DNA from: Dyadobacter soli | GTDB lineage: Bacteria; Bacteroidota; Bacteroidia; Cytophagales; Spirosomataceae | Direction of reading: 5' to 3' | Assembly (NCBI RefSeq): GCF_900101885.1 | Contig: NZ_FNAN01000006.1 | Coordinates: forward strand, 62,001-126,000 | Length of the DNA stretch: 64,000 nucleotides | Part shown: positions 51,789 to 60,173 of the stretch, one piece after another | Layout: the number at the start of each line of letters is the position of its first letter | Numbering within the stretch: position 1 is the stretch's first letter | Made by a program: the position numbers and the translations under genes | The notes under the pieces: generated by a model | What the model saw: the letters and a program-made list of their open reading frames with translations, nothing else | The model's database searches: none | Told to the model about the DNA's origin: nothing

Positions 51789-51913
51789 TGCGCCTCCGTC
51801 GGCAACGATGAGCCGTTGGGTAATTTTGGTTAAATTCAGTCTTTTAGCCGTGAGAACAGCAGGATAAGTCAAGTTAACCGCTGGTTCAATAGTCGGTGTG
51901 GACGGAGGCCGCA
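51789..51913. repeat. Short terminal inverted repeat in the susD-DUF1553 spacer
   Basis: TGCGCCTCCGTC (51789-51800) and GACGGAGGCCGCA (51901-51913) are inverted, about 100 nt apart, in a 180-nt spacer without a gene. One base is inserted between the arms. It may be a large loop or a remnant of a small element. Confidence 0.4.
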
Positions 51914-51962
51914 TAGCTTATATTGTTAAGTTTTGAAGCATTAATATTTTAAAATTAAACCA

Positions 51963-54716
51963 ATGCATACCAGATTTTTGATCGGTTTAGTGGTGGTGGC
52001 GGTGCCGGTAATGTACTTTTCTTTTGCCGGTGTCCCGTGGGGTAGGAAGGTGGATTACAATGCCGATGTAAAGCCGATCCTCAACAAGCATTGCATGGGC
52101 TGCCATGGCGGTGTGAAAAAGGCCGGTGACGTGAGTTTTCTGTTCGAGCACGAAATGCTGGAACCGGGCAAATCGGGCAAAATACCCGTCGTACGCGGCG
52201 ATGCGGATGCGAGCGAGATGATCCGTCGCATTCTGACGAACGATCCCGACGAGAAAATGCCGAAAAACGGCACGCCGCTCAACGAAAAGGAAATCGGTAT
52301 TCTGAAAGACTGGATCAATGAGGGCGCGGAATGGGAAACGCATTGGTCCTACAAAAAAATAGAAAGGCCTGATGTGCCGTCTTTGAATGGTTTCTCCAAT
52401 TTGTTCGGCTTGCTGAATACAGGCGATAAAGCCTGGGCTAAGAATGAAATCGACCATTTTGTTAGCCAAAAACTCAAACAGGAAGGCTTGAAAACTTCCG
52501 CGGAAGCCGACCGCGCTACATTGCTGCGCCGTGTCAGCCTCGACATTACCGGCCTGCCTCCAAGCGAACAAGAAGTACAGGATTTTGAAAACGACAAATC
52601 GCCCGACGCCTATGAAAAGGTGGTGGATAAGCTGCTCAAATCGTCGGCATATGGCGAGAAATGGACTTCGATGTGGATGGACCTTGCGCGCTATGCCGAT
52701 ACCAAGGGTTACGAAAGCGACGGCGGGCGCACCATGTGGCGTTACCGCGATTATGTGGTTAAATCTTTCAATGAAGACAAGCCGTTCGACCGCTTCACCA
52801 TCGAACAGCTGGCCGGCGACCTCTTGCCAGAGAAAAAGAACGGCTTTCCAGTTGAGCAAAATGTGATAGCCACTGGTTTTCACCGGAATACGATGACAAA
52901 CAACGAAGGCGGAACTGACGACGAAGAGTTTCGTACAGCTGCATTGATCGACCGGGTAAATACAACCTGGGAGGTTTGGCAGGGAACTACATTTGCCTGC
53001 ATTCAATGCCACAGCCACCCATATGACCCCATTCCGCACGATGATTATTACAAGTATGCGGCCTTCTTCAACAATTCTCGCGACGAGGATGTGTGGGACG
53101 AATGGCCGAAGCTGCGGTTTTACAAAGGTGAAGATTCAGCCCGTTTCGAGAGAGTAAAAGAATGGGTGCAGAAATACGACCCCAAAGAGCTGGAAGCCAA
53201 AACGCAGTTCATGAAGGTGGTGGAGCCGAAGATCAATGCGCACAACTTTGTGAAAGGCGACCAGTCGACGGTGCTCGTGATTTCCTATTATGGTGTAAAA
53301 GACAAAGGTAATGCGCGCATTCCGCAGGTGAACCTTACCGGCGCCGATAATGTGCTGATGAATATTGGTACAAAAGCGGAGAATGCGGTTTTGACCTTGC
53401 ATTTGGATAAGCTCGACGGCCCGGTGCTTTCGACTATCAAAGTCCCGATGCGTGACACGGTAATCGTGGCGCCGATCGTCAAAACGAACGGAAAACATGA
53501 CATTTATCTCTCATTACATAGCCCCAAAGCACCCGAAGAATGGGTACGCATTACCTGGGCAGCATTTCAAAAAGCGTTGCCAGGCGCCAGCCAGCCGGGT
53601 TATGAGCAGGTCGTGAACGACTACGCCACCGCATTGACCCGCCCAACGGAAAGCATGCCGGTACTTTGGGAGGGAAAAGGTGATTTTGCACGTAAAACCA
53701 ACGTTTTCGTCCGCGGTAACTGGATGGTGAAAGGTCCGGAAGTGAAGGCGGACGTGCCCAAACTCCTGGCACCGATGCCCAAAGGAGCCTCCCGCGACCG
53801 CCTCGGTCTTGCCCAATGGATCGTAAGCCGCGATAATGCATTGACAAGCCGGGTAATCGTGAACCGTTTCTGGGAGCAGCTTTTCGGAAGAGGTATTGTG
53901 GAAACCGTCGAAGATTTTGGTTCCCAAGGCGCCGAACCATCCCATCCCGAACTACTCGACTGGCTGGCGGTTTCGTTCATGGACGATTATCATTGGAGTG
54001 TGAAAAAGTTGCTTAAAACGATCGTCATGTCGGCCACTTACCGGCAGGATTCCCGTTCTGACCAACACAGAAAAGAGAAAGACCCGTACAATGTGTGGCT
54101 CTCACGTGGCCCGCGCGTACGCCTGAGCGCCGAGCAGGTACGCGACCAGGCGCTCGCATGCAGTGGTCTGATTTCCAACAAGATGTATGGTCCCAGTGTG
54201 ATGCCGCCGCAACCGGATAAGATCTGGCAGTCGCCATACAGCGGTGAGAGCTGGGTAGTGAGCGCAGGCGAGGATAAATACCGCCGGGGCGTTTACACTT
54301 ATTGGAAAAGAACGGCCCCGTACCCATCCATGACCACTTTCGATGCGCCCAGCCGCGAGTTTTGTCAGTCGAGAAGGATTATTACCAACACGCCGTTGCA
54401 GGCATTGGTAACCCTGAACGACCCCGTTTACCTCGAAGCCGCTGAAAAATTGGCTTCTAAAATGAAAACCCGCGGCAAAACGCCCGAGCAGCAGCTGAAA
54501 GAAGGCTACCGCCTGCTTACGTTCAAGCCGATTGAGCAGAAGAGCTTGAATGTGCTCATGAAAGTGTATAAAGACGCGCTGAACGAGTACAGGCAGAAAC
54601 CTTCCGAAGTGGATAGTATTTTGGTGTATGGCAAAGAAAAGTCGCCGGAATTGGCAGCGTTGACGGTATCAGCGAACGTGCTGCTGAACCTGGATAACGT
54701 CGTGACGAAGGAGTAG
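51963..54716 (+). CDS. Planctomycete-type cytochrome: PSCyt1, DUF1549 and DUF1553 domains
   Basis: The 917-residue exported protein starts with a signal peptide. The PSCyt1 domain carries heme motif CMGCH near residue 45. The DUF1549 (PSCyt2) domain follows (RRVSLDITGLPPSEQEVQDF, SMWMDLARYADTKGYESD) and holds a second motif CIQCH near residue 346. The DUF1553 (PSD1) domain covers the C-terminal third (SRVIVNRFWEQLFGRGIVE, ITNTPLQALVTLNDP). Proteins of this set occur with DUF1501 partners in Planctomycetes and Bacteroidota; biochemical role is largely unknown. It is downstream of SusC/SusD, so it likely processes the imported compound by oxidation. Confidence 0.93.
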   Translation: MHTRFLIGLVVVAVPVMYFSFAGVPWGRKVDYNADVKPILNKHCMGCHGGVKKAGDVSFLFEHEMLEPGKSGKIPVVRGDADASEMIRRILTNDPDEKMPKNGTPLNEKEIGILKDWINEGAEWETHWSYKKIERPDVPSLNGFSNLFGLLNTGDKAWAKNEIDHFVSQKLKQEGLKTSAEADRATLLRRVSLDITGLPPSEQEVQDFENDKSPDAYEKVVDKLLKSSAYGEKWTSMWMDLARYADTKGYESDGGRTMWRYRDYVVKSFNEDKPFDRFTIEQLAGDLLPEKKNGFPVEQNVIATGFHRNTMTNNEGGTDDEEFRTAALIDRVNTTWEVWQGTTFACIQCHSHPYDPIPHDDYYKYAAFFNNSRDEDVWDEWPKLRFYKGEDSARFERVKEWVQKYDPKELEAKTQFMKVVEPKINAHNFVKGDQSTVLVISYYGVKDKGNARIPQVNLTGADNVLMNIGTKAENAVLTLHLDKLDGPVLSTIKVPMRDTVIVAPIVKTNGKHDIYLSLHSPKAPEEWVRITWAAFQKALPGASQPGYEQVVNDYATALTRPTESMPVLWEGKGDFARKTNVFVRGNWMVKGPEVKADVPKLLAPMPKGASRDRLGLAQWIVSRDNALTSRVIVNRFWEQLFGRGIVETVEDFGSQGAEPSHPELLDWLAVSFMDDYHWSVKKLLKTIVMSATYRQDSRSDQHRKEKDPYNVWLSRGPRVRLSAEQVRDQALACSGLISNKMYGPSVMPPQPDKIWQSPYSGESWVVSAGEDKYRRGVYTYWKRTAPYPSMTTFDAPSREFCQSRRIITNTPLQALVTLNDPVYLEAAEKLASKMKTRGKTPEQQLKEGYRLLTFKPIEQKSLNVLMKVYKDALNEYRQKPSEVDSILVYGKEKSPELAALTVSANVLLNLDNVVTKE

Positions 54717-54741
54717 CGCTGATGCCCGTTGACCCCTTTCC

Positions 54742-54883
54742 CCGTCGGCTAAAGTCGACGGAAATAGATTGGGGTCGGGTACAGCAACGCTGGCGAATTG
54801 ATAAATAGAAGGCAACGTAGCTCGCCCAAGAGGCGGCAACTAACAGCAAAAAAGTATCTATTACCGTCGACTTTAGTCGACGG
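54742..54883. mobile_element. MITE-like element with 28-bp terminal inverted repeats
   Basis: Arms 54742-54769 and 54856-54883 match at 26 of 28 positions when inverted; each arm starts with a near-palindrome CCGTCG...CGACGG. The total is 142 bp with no coding capacity. It lies between the DUF1553 and DUF1501 genes. Confidence 0.6.
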
Positions 54884-54930
54884 GTCTTAAAAAACTAAAA
54901 AAGGGCCGGAGGCCCGTAGCCCTATTCCCA

Positions 54931-54952
54931 ACCCAGGGTTTCAACCCTGGGT
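54931..54952. repeat. Perfect 10-bp palindrome ACCCAGGGTT-TC-AACCCTGGGT
   Basis: Two perfectly complementary 10-nt arms around TC. Similar ACCCAGGGTT dyads recur in intergenic DNA of related genomes, as far as I recall; not checked here. Confidence 0.65.
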
Positions 54953-55050
54953 GCTGGCGGTGCCGCTGCTGTGGCGGTGCTGCTGCTGGCGATGCTGATG
55001 CTGCTGCTAGCGGTGCTGCTGCCGGCGGCGCTGCTACTGGTGATGATGAT
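54951..55050. repeat. Imperfect triplet repeat tract (GCTG/GGC-rich)
   Basis: About 33 triplets dominated by GCT, CTG, GGC and GAT with period 3. Translated on the minus strand it is an Ala/Pro run, which is the usual look of a shadow ORF. It ends 26 nt before the DUF1501 start. Confidence 0.7.
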
Positions 55051-55076
55051 ACGGGGCAAGGTAACCAAGTCTGCAA

Positions 55077-56558
55077 ATGGAGAAACTACTTAAAGAACTA
55101 CAACACGCGGAACTGCACCGCCAAACCCGCCGACACTTTTTGCAATCGGCTGGCTTCGGGCTGGGCGCGCTGGGCCTGGGCTCGTTGCTGGGCTCCTGCG
55201 GCTCGTCCAAAGCCGGAGAGGTTGCGGGTGCTTCCGAATCGCTGGCAGGAAGCGGCATCCCGCAGTTCGCGCCGAAGGCCAAGCGGGTGATTTACATTCA
55301 TATGGCCGGAGCACCGTCGCAGCTCGAACTGTTCGATTACAAACCCGAGCTCGTTAAATACCACGGGAAAGACTGTCCGGCCGAGTTTTTGGAAGGCAAG
55401 AAGTTTGCATTCATCCAGGGCGTGCCCAAAATGCTTGGGCCACAGGGGAAATTTGCGCAGTATGGCCAATCCGGCGCCTGGCTGTCGGATTACCTGCCCT
55501 ATTTGCAGACCGTCGCCGACGAAATCACCTTCCTGAAAGCCATGCACACCGACCAGTTCAACCACGCGCCAGCGCAGTTGCTCCTGCATACGGGTAGCCC
55601 GCGGCTTGGGCGCCCGAGCCTGGGCGCATGGGCGGTGTACGGGCTGGGTTCCGAAAACCGCAATTTGCCGGGGTTCATCGTGCTCGCCTCCGGTGGTCGC
55701 CAGCCCGATGCGGGAAAAAGCGTTTACGGAAGCGGCTTTTTGCCATCGGTATACCAGGGTGTGCAATGCAGGACGGGCGGTGACCCGGTGTTGTACGTGA
55801 CCGACCCGAATGGTATGAACCGGAACATCCGCAAGAAAACCATCGACGCGATCAACGAAATCAACCGGCAGACTTACGAAGAAGTCCAGGACCCGGAGAT
55901 TTTGACGCGTATCAGTCAATATGAAATGGCTTTCCGGATGCAGATGTCGGTGCCCGAGGTAATGGATGTTGCCAAGGAGCCGCAATTTATTCTCGATATG
56001 TATGGAGTAAAAGCGGGCGAAGGAAGCTTTGGTATGAACTGCCTCCTGGCCCGAAAACTCATCGAAAACGATGTGCGATTCGTGCAGCTTTTCGATTGGG
56101 GCTGGGATGGCCACGGTACCAATGCCACCGACAATGTAGAAGGCGGGTTGCGCTCCAAATGCCAGATTTCCGACAAGCCTATTGCCGCATTGATTAAGGA
56201 TTTGAAAATGCGCGGGTTATTGGAAGAAACGCTCGTCGTTTTTGGGGCGGAATTTGGCCGGACGCCGATGCAGGAGAACCGTAACGGCGTGGTAATGCCC
56301 TACATGGGTCGCGACCATCACCTCGAAGCCTACACCATGTGGATGGCCGGCGGCGGCGTGAAGCGTGGGTACAGCCACGGCGAAACCGACGAACTCGGCT
56401 ACTACGGGGCGAAAGATCGGGTACACGTTCACGATTTGCAGGCTACGATCCTGCATTTGATGGGTTTTGACCATGAGAAATTTACCTATCCGTTCCAGGG
56501 ACGAAATTTCAGGCTGACGGATACCGAAGGGAAAGTCGTGAAACAAGTGATCGCATAA
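55077..56558 (+). CDS. DUF1501 family protein, Tat-exported lipoprotein-like
   Basis: The 493-residue protein starts with a twin-arginine signal (TRRHFLQSAGFGLGALGL) followed by LLGSCGSS, so it is likely a Tat-exported lipoprotein. DUF1501 features follow: IYIHMAGAPSQLELFDYKPE, the Asp-rich RPSLGAWAVYGLGSENRNLP and DWGWDGHGTNATDNVEGGL with likely metal-binding residues, and VVFGAEFGRTPMQENRNGV. The family resembles alkaline-phosphatase/sulfatase-fold enzymes. It is the standard partner of DUF1553 proteins, and the two are adjacent here apart from the repeat spacer. Confidence 0.93.
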   Translation: MEKLLKELQHAELHRQTRRHFLQSAGFGLGALGLGSLLGSCGSSKAGEVAGASESLAGSGIPQFAPKAKRVIYIHMAGAPSQLELFDYKPELVKYHGKDCPAEFLEGKKFAFIQGVPKMLGPQGKFAQYGQSGAWLSDYLPYLQTVADEITFLKAMHTDQFNHAPAQLLLHTGSPRLGRPSLGAWAVYGLGSENRNLPGFIVLASGGRQPDAGKSVYGSGFLPSVYQGVQCRTGGDPVLYVTDPNGMNRNIRKKTIDAINEINRQTYEEVQDPEILTRISQYEMAFRMQMSVPEVMDVAKEPQFILDMYGVKAGEGSFGMNCLLARKLIENDVRFVQLFDWGWDGHGTNATDNVEGGLRSKCQISDKPIAALIKDLKMRGLLEETLVVFGAEFGRTPMQENRNGVVMPYMGRDHHLEAYTMWMAGGGVKRGYSHGETDELGYYGAKDRVHVHDLQATILHLMGFDHEKFTYPFQGRNFRLTDTEGKVVKQVIA

Positions 56559-56593
56559 GCAACAGCATTTTTTAGCAGTATTTAAACCAAACC

Positions 56594-56914
56594 ATGGCGG
56601 AAGAAACAGTTAAGGCGTTCAGAATGCAGCTCAAACCCGGATTTGAAGCGGAGTACAAAAAGAGACACGACGAAATATGGCCCGAACTGAGCCAGCTTTT
56701 GAAAGAAGCCGGCGTTACGGAGTACTACATTTTCCTCGACGAAGCCACGCTGGCGCTTTTTGCATTTCAAAAACTGGGAAGTAACGATACTACTGCCAAC
56801 CTGCCTGCCCTTCCGATCATGAAAAGATGGTGGGACCATATGGCCGATATTATGGACGTTAACCCCGATAATTCGCCCGTGGCCATTCCCTGTCGGGAGG
56901 TTTTCCGACTGTAA
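56594..56914 (+). CDS. rhaM: L-rhamnose mutarotase family protein
   Basis: The 106-residue protein matches the compact dimeric RhaM fold: FRMQLKPGFEAEYKKRHDEIWPEL at the start with the conserved His, YYIFLDEATLALFAFQKL, and MKRWWDHMADIMDVN. RhaM interconverts the anomers of L-rhamnose. No rhaBAD genes are in the window. Its presence suggests that the substrate of the locus contains a 6-deoxyhexose; that is inference. Confidence 0.9.
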   Translation: MAEETVKAFRMQLKPGFEAEYKKRHDEIWPELSQLLKEAGVTEYYIFLDEATLALFAFQKLGSNDTTANLPALPIMKRWWDHMADIMDVNPDNSPVAIPCREVFRL

Positions 56915-56960
56915 TGCATTGATTTTGAATAATCCTAACCCATAATTATTGATTTCCGGT

Positions 56961-58487
56961 ATGCTCATTCCTCTTCTTCAGGCGTCGCCCTGGGCGCTTT
57001 TTATCGGGCGTTTCCACCCGGTACTGGTGCATTTACCCATTGGTTTTCTGTTGATTGCGGCCTTAATCGAAATCGGGCGGAGGACCGGCAAGATTTCGGT
57101 AAGTGAATCTACCGTGGTTTTTGTGCTGTTCTGGTCGGCGGTGAGCGCCACTTTTGCCTGCATTGCGGGATACCTGCTGTCGTTGGGCGGCGGTTACGAC
57201 GAAGATCTGCTGGGCGCGCATATGTGGAAAGGCATTGGCGTGGCGGTATTCGCGTGGGTTGCCTGGCTGGTGAAGTCGGACAGGCTTGCCGGTAAACTTT
57301 CTTTTGGAAAAGCCGTGTATTTACCCGCATTCGCAGTGGCCGTCGTACTAACGATGACCGCGGGGCACGACGGTGGTTCGTTGACGCACGGCGATGGTTA
57401 CCTCACCCAATATACTCCCGAGCCGTTCCGTAGCCTTGCGGGAATGGACCCTATTGAAGAAAAGGCAAAGGAAATCAAACCGATTACAGATATTCAGCAA
57501 GCGGTTGTTTATAAAGATATTGTGCAGCCCATTCTCGAAGCACGCTGTACGCAATGCCATAATGCAAGCAAGAAAAAAGGCGATTTGCGCATGGACGAGC
57601 TTGCATTGCTCATGAAAGGCGGCGAAAACGGCCCGGCGTTTGTTGCAGGCAAAGGTGCTGAAAGTGATATGATCAAACGTTGCCTGCTCGACGAGAGCGA
57701 TGACAACCATATGCCTCCGAAAGGCAAACCGCAGTTGAGCACCGAGCAAATCGCATTGCTTTCGTGGTGGATCGACCAGGGTGCGCCTGCTGAGAAAAAA
57801 GTTTCCGAACTGACTGTACCCGATCAGCTGAAACCAGCCCTGGCATCACTGGGCGGCGGTCCGGCGGCCGGCGGTTCGGCGACGGGTGGTTCCGCTGGTA
57901 ATGCAAAACAGAAAGAATCCGCTATCGCGACGTTGAAAGTCACCCCGGCCAAGGAAGCCGATATCCAGGCATTGCGCAAAGCGGGATTGATCGTCAATAC
58001 ATTATCGCAAGACCAGAACCTGCTGGAAGTGAGCGCGGTGAATGCACCAAAGTTCAGTGATAAGGATATTGCATTGCTTTTACCCGTTGCAGAGCAGGTA
58101 ACCTGGCTGAAATTAGGCAGTACTCAGATCACGGATAATGGATTGAAGGAAATTGCCAAGCTGAAAAATCTTACCAAACTCCATCTGGAACATACCGGCG
58201 TCACGGATCAGGGCATTGCACAGATCAAAGGGCTGCCGCATTTGGAATATCTGAACATCATCGATACCAAAATCGGCGACGCTGGTTTGAAAAACATCGT
58301 CGCACTGAAAGGCCTCCGTTCAATTTACGTCTGGCAATCGGCGGTTACCGATAGCGCGGTAGCGCAAACGGCCCGCCAAACGCCCGGTTTACAGATTGTC
58401 AATGGTTTCAGCGAAGCCGAAGTGGCGCAATTCCTGAAAGCAGGGGACAGCACGGCCACCAAACCAGTCGCGGCGTCCAAGAAATAG
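56961..58487 (+). CDS. DUF2231 membrane protein with cytochrome c and leucine-rich repeats
   Basis: From ATG 56961 the protein has 508 residues. The DUF2231 part has about four transmembrane helices (GRFHPVLVHLPIGFLLIAAL near residue 14). A PSCyt1-like cytochrome domain follows with heme motif CTQCH near residue 196 and MPPKGKPQLSTEQIALLSWW. After a Gly/Ser linker, LRR-type repeats follow (TWLKLGSTQITDNGLKEIAK, TKLHLEHTGVTDQGIAQIKG). It is likely an electron-transfer and binding subunit at the inner membrane for the neighbouring DUF1553/DUF1501 proteins. A TTG at 56949 is a weaker alternative start. Confidence 0.88.
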   Translation: MLIPLLQASPWALFIGRFHPVLVHLPIGFLLIAALIEIGRRTGKISVSESTVVFVLFWSAVSATFACIAGYLLSLGGGYDEDLLGAHMWKGIGVAVFAWVAWLVKSDRLAGKLSFGKAVYLPAFAVAVVLTMTAGHDGGSLTHGDGYLTQYTPEPFRSLAGMDPIEEKAKEIKPITDIQQAVVYKDIVQPILEARCTQCHNASKKKGDLRMDELALLMKGGENGPAFVAGKGAESDMIKRCLLDESDDNHMPPKGKPQLSTEQIALLSWWIDQGAPAEKKVSELTVPDQLKPALASLGGGPAAGGSATGGSAGNAKQKESAIATLKVTPAKEADIQALRKAGLIVNTLSQDQNLLEVSAVNAPKFSDKDIALLLPVAEQVTWLKLGSTQITDNGLKEIAKLKNLTKLHLEHTGVTDQGIAQIKGLPHLEYLNIIDTKIGDAGLKNIVALKGLRSIYVWQSAVTDSAVAQTARQTPGLQIVNGFSEAEVAQFLKAGDSTATKPVAASKK

Positions 58488-58640
58488 TCATGAAGTAGTC
58501 AGGTGTGGTCAGCCATGGTCAGGTGTAGTCAAGTATTGTCGTCAAGAGGCGAGAATATTCAGTTGCAGCATCAATACCTGACCTAATGACCTCCTGACTA
58601 CATCTGACAGCATCACTAATGACCAGATCTGACAATATTC
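58488..58640. repeat. GTCA-periodic stem-loop element (copy 1)
   Basis: The left arm carries GTCAGGTGTGGTCAG and GTAGTCAAGT-like words about every 10 nt, and the right arm carries their complements (TGACCTCCTGACTAC, TGACCAGATCTGAC). The two arms can pair imperfectly. A relative lies at 60174-60325 with the shared words GGTCAGATNTAGTCAGG. Confidence 0.65.
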
Positions 58641-58680
58641 AATCATTCAATCATTCAGTCATTCAGTCATTCAGTCATTC
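58641..58680. repeat. Five-copy 8-bp tandem repeat next to a start codon
   Basis: Units AATCATTC, AATCATTC, AGTCATTC, AGTCATTC, AGTCATTC occupy 58641-58680, ending 8 nt before the ATG of the next gene. Copy-number change could alter leader length, which is speculation. Confidence 0.85.
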
Positions 58681-58688
58681 AAAATTAA

Positions 58689-59624
58689 ATGAACCGCCGG
58701 GACTTCATTAATAACGCCACAGCTGCCGCAGTTACCACAGCCGGCGCGTTGACGACCTTCGAATCCATTGCCGATACGAACAAAGCTGCCGTGCAGTTTG
58801 AAAATAAATTATCGTTGAAAGTGCTCGGTACTAACTGGGGCTTTCAGGGTACCACCGACCAATTTTGTGCGGCAGTCAAAAAAGAAGGTTACGATGGCAT
58901 TGAAATGTGGTGGCAGGGTTCGAAAGACAAGCAAAAAGAGCTTTTGGACGCATTAACCAAACATAAATTGGAAGTAGGCTTCCTTTGCGGATCGGGGGAA
59001 AAGGATTATCAAACGCATTTGAAAGCATTCAAATCGCAGATCGATGCCGCTACCACGCAGTGGCCCGTGAAGCCCCTCTATATCAATTGCCACAGCGGTC
59101 GCGATCATTTTACCTACGACCAGAACAAGGCATTTATAGACTATACTACCGAGGCGTCGACCAAAAGCGGTATTCCTATTTACCATGAAACCCACCGCGG
59201 GCGTATGCTTTTTGCAGCGCACGTCGCCCGGAATTTTATCGAGAAAAACCCTGCATTACGGCTCACGCTCGATATTTCGCATTGGTGCAATGTGCATGAA
59301 AGCCTTTTGCAGGATCAGGAAGAAACGGTTCAGCTCGCGCTTACACGCGTGGGGCACATCCACTCGCGTATAGGCCACGAGGAAGGCCCGCAGGTGAACG
59401 ACCCTCGCGCACCGGAATGGGAAGCGGCCGTGAAGGCGCATTTGGCCTGGTGGGACAAAGTGGTGGAATACAAGGTGAAAAGCGGTGAAACGCTGACCGT
59501 GCTGACGGAGTTCGGGCCGCCGAATTATCAGCCAACTGTACCGTTCACACATCAGCCGCTTTCGGATCAGTGGGGTATAAACGTGCATATGATGCATTTG
59601 TTAAGAAAGCGGTATTTGAAATAA
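58689..59624 (+). CDS. Second exported sugar phosphate isomerase/epimerase-like TIM-barrel protein
   Basis: The 311-residue protein starts with a twin-arginine-type signal (MNRRDFINNATAAAVTTAGA). Barrel motifs are EGYDGIEMWWQGS, YINCHSGRDHFTYDQ, IPIYHETHRGRMLFA and LRLTLDISHWCNVHESLL, with His/Glu metal ligands; TVLTEFGPPNYQPT lies near the end. It closes the accessory sugar locus and is a different subfamily from the isomerase at 40492. Substrate unknown. Confidence 0.88.
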   Translation: MNRRDFINNATAAAVTTAGALTTFESIADTNKAAVQFENKLSLKVLGTNWGFQGTTDQFCAAVKKEGYDGIEMWWQGSKDKQKELLDALTKHKLEVGFLCGSGEKDYQTHLKAFKSQIDAATTQWPVKPLYINCHSGRDHFTYDQNKAFIDYTTEASTKSGIPIYHETHRGRMLFAAHVARNFIEKNPALRLTLDISHWCNVHESLLQDQEETVQLALTRVGHIHSRIGHEEGPQVNDPRAPEWEAAVKAHLAWWDKVVEYKVKSGETLTVLTEFGPPNYQPTVPFTHQPLSDQWGINVHMMHLLRKRYLK

Positions 59625-59694
59625 AACACTACTGAAAGGCTGGACTTGAACGTCCATTTTTCTCTAATTTGCAGTGTTTTAAATCAACGACTCT

Positions 59695-60141
59695 ATGAAA
59701 AACACACACTTCCTGCTGGCCCGGGAAGAATCCGAAGTGCGTAAAACGTTCCTGGGCGCATTTGTAGCCCATATTGACGGAGCCAAAGCAACGTCCGTCA
59801 AAGATTTTCACGAGGCGATCGCCGCCGCTATGCATTTCCCCGATTACTCCGGCAAAAACCTCGACGCGCTCGACGAAATGCTCAACGACCTCGAATGGAT
59901 TAATGAAAAGAAGGTCATTATCTATATAGGGAATTCAGGAGAGTGGCTCTCAAAGGAGAAATCCGAAGAAAAGCTGCTGACGGTCATCGATATTTTCGAC
60001 GCTACCGCCGAAGACTGGAAATGGCTCGACGAGGAAGAGGAAGGAGTGACCAAAAAAGAACTGCAAATCGTTTTCCAGGATTCTCCCCGCATTCGTACGT
60101 TGCTCGAAGATCAGGAAATCCCGTTCGATACGCTCGACTGA
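59695..60141 (+). CDS. Barstar-family protein (barnase inhibitor-like), no cognate RNase nearby
   Basis: The 148-residue protein contains the barstar signature HFPDYSGKNLDALDEMLNDL and IYIGNSGEWLS. The N-terminal part lacks a signal peptide, so it is cytoplasmic. Barstar binds and inhibits barnase-like RNases; no such toxin gene is in this window, so it may be an orphan immunity protein or serve a housekeeping role. The C-terminal 50 residues are acidic and extend the usual 90-residue fold. Confidence 0.88.
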   Translation: MKNTHFLLAREESEVRKTFLGAFVAHIDGAKATSVKDFHEAIAAAMHFPDYSGKNLDALDEMLNDLEWINEKKVIIYIGNSGEWLSKEKSEEKLLTVIDIFDATAEDWKWLDEEEEGVTKKELQIVFQDSPRIRTLLEDQEIPFDTLD

Positions 60142-60173
60142 AACGGTACTTATATTCGGGACGACTGGTTTTT

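Larger units (their letters stand above)
54717..55076. other. 360-nt repeat-rich spacer
   Basis: The spacer holds a MITE-like inverted pair (54742-54883), a GGGCC-GGA-GGCCC dyad, a perfect ACCCAGGGTT palindrome (54931-54952) and a triplet-repeat tract (about 54951-55050). I see no credible gene in it. Confidence 0.7.

Noticed and set aside
51606-51914. Minus-strand 102-residue ORF across the susD end
   Set aside because: It is antisense to susD for half its length and lacks family features.
54873-55076. Minus-strand ORF of 67 codons with an Ala/Pro run
   Set aside because: The composition comes from the triplet-repeat tract; no start context and no family features.
40000-60000. CRISPR array or prophage genes
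   Set aside because: The repeats found are stem-loops or octamers without spacers of constant length, and there are no phage structural or integrase genes.
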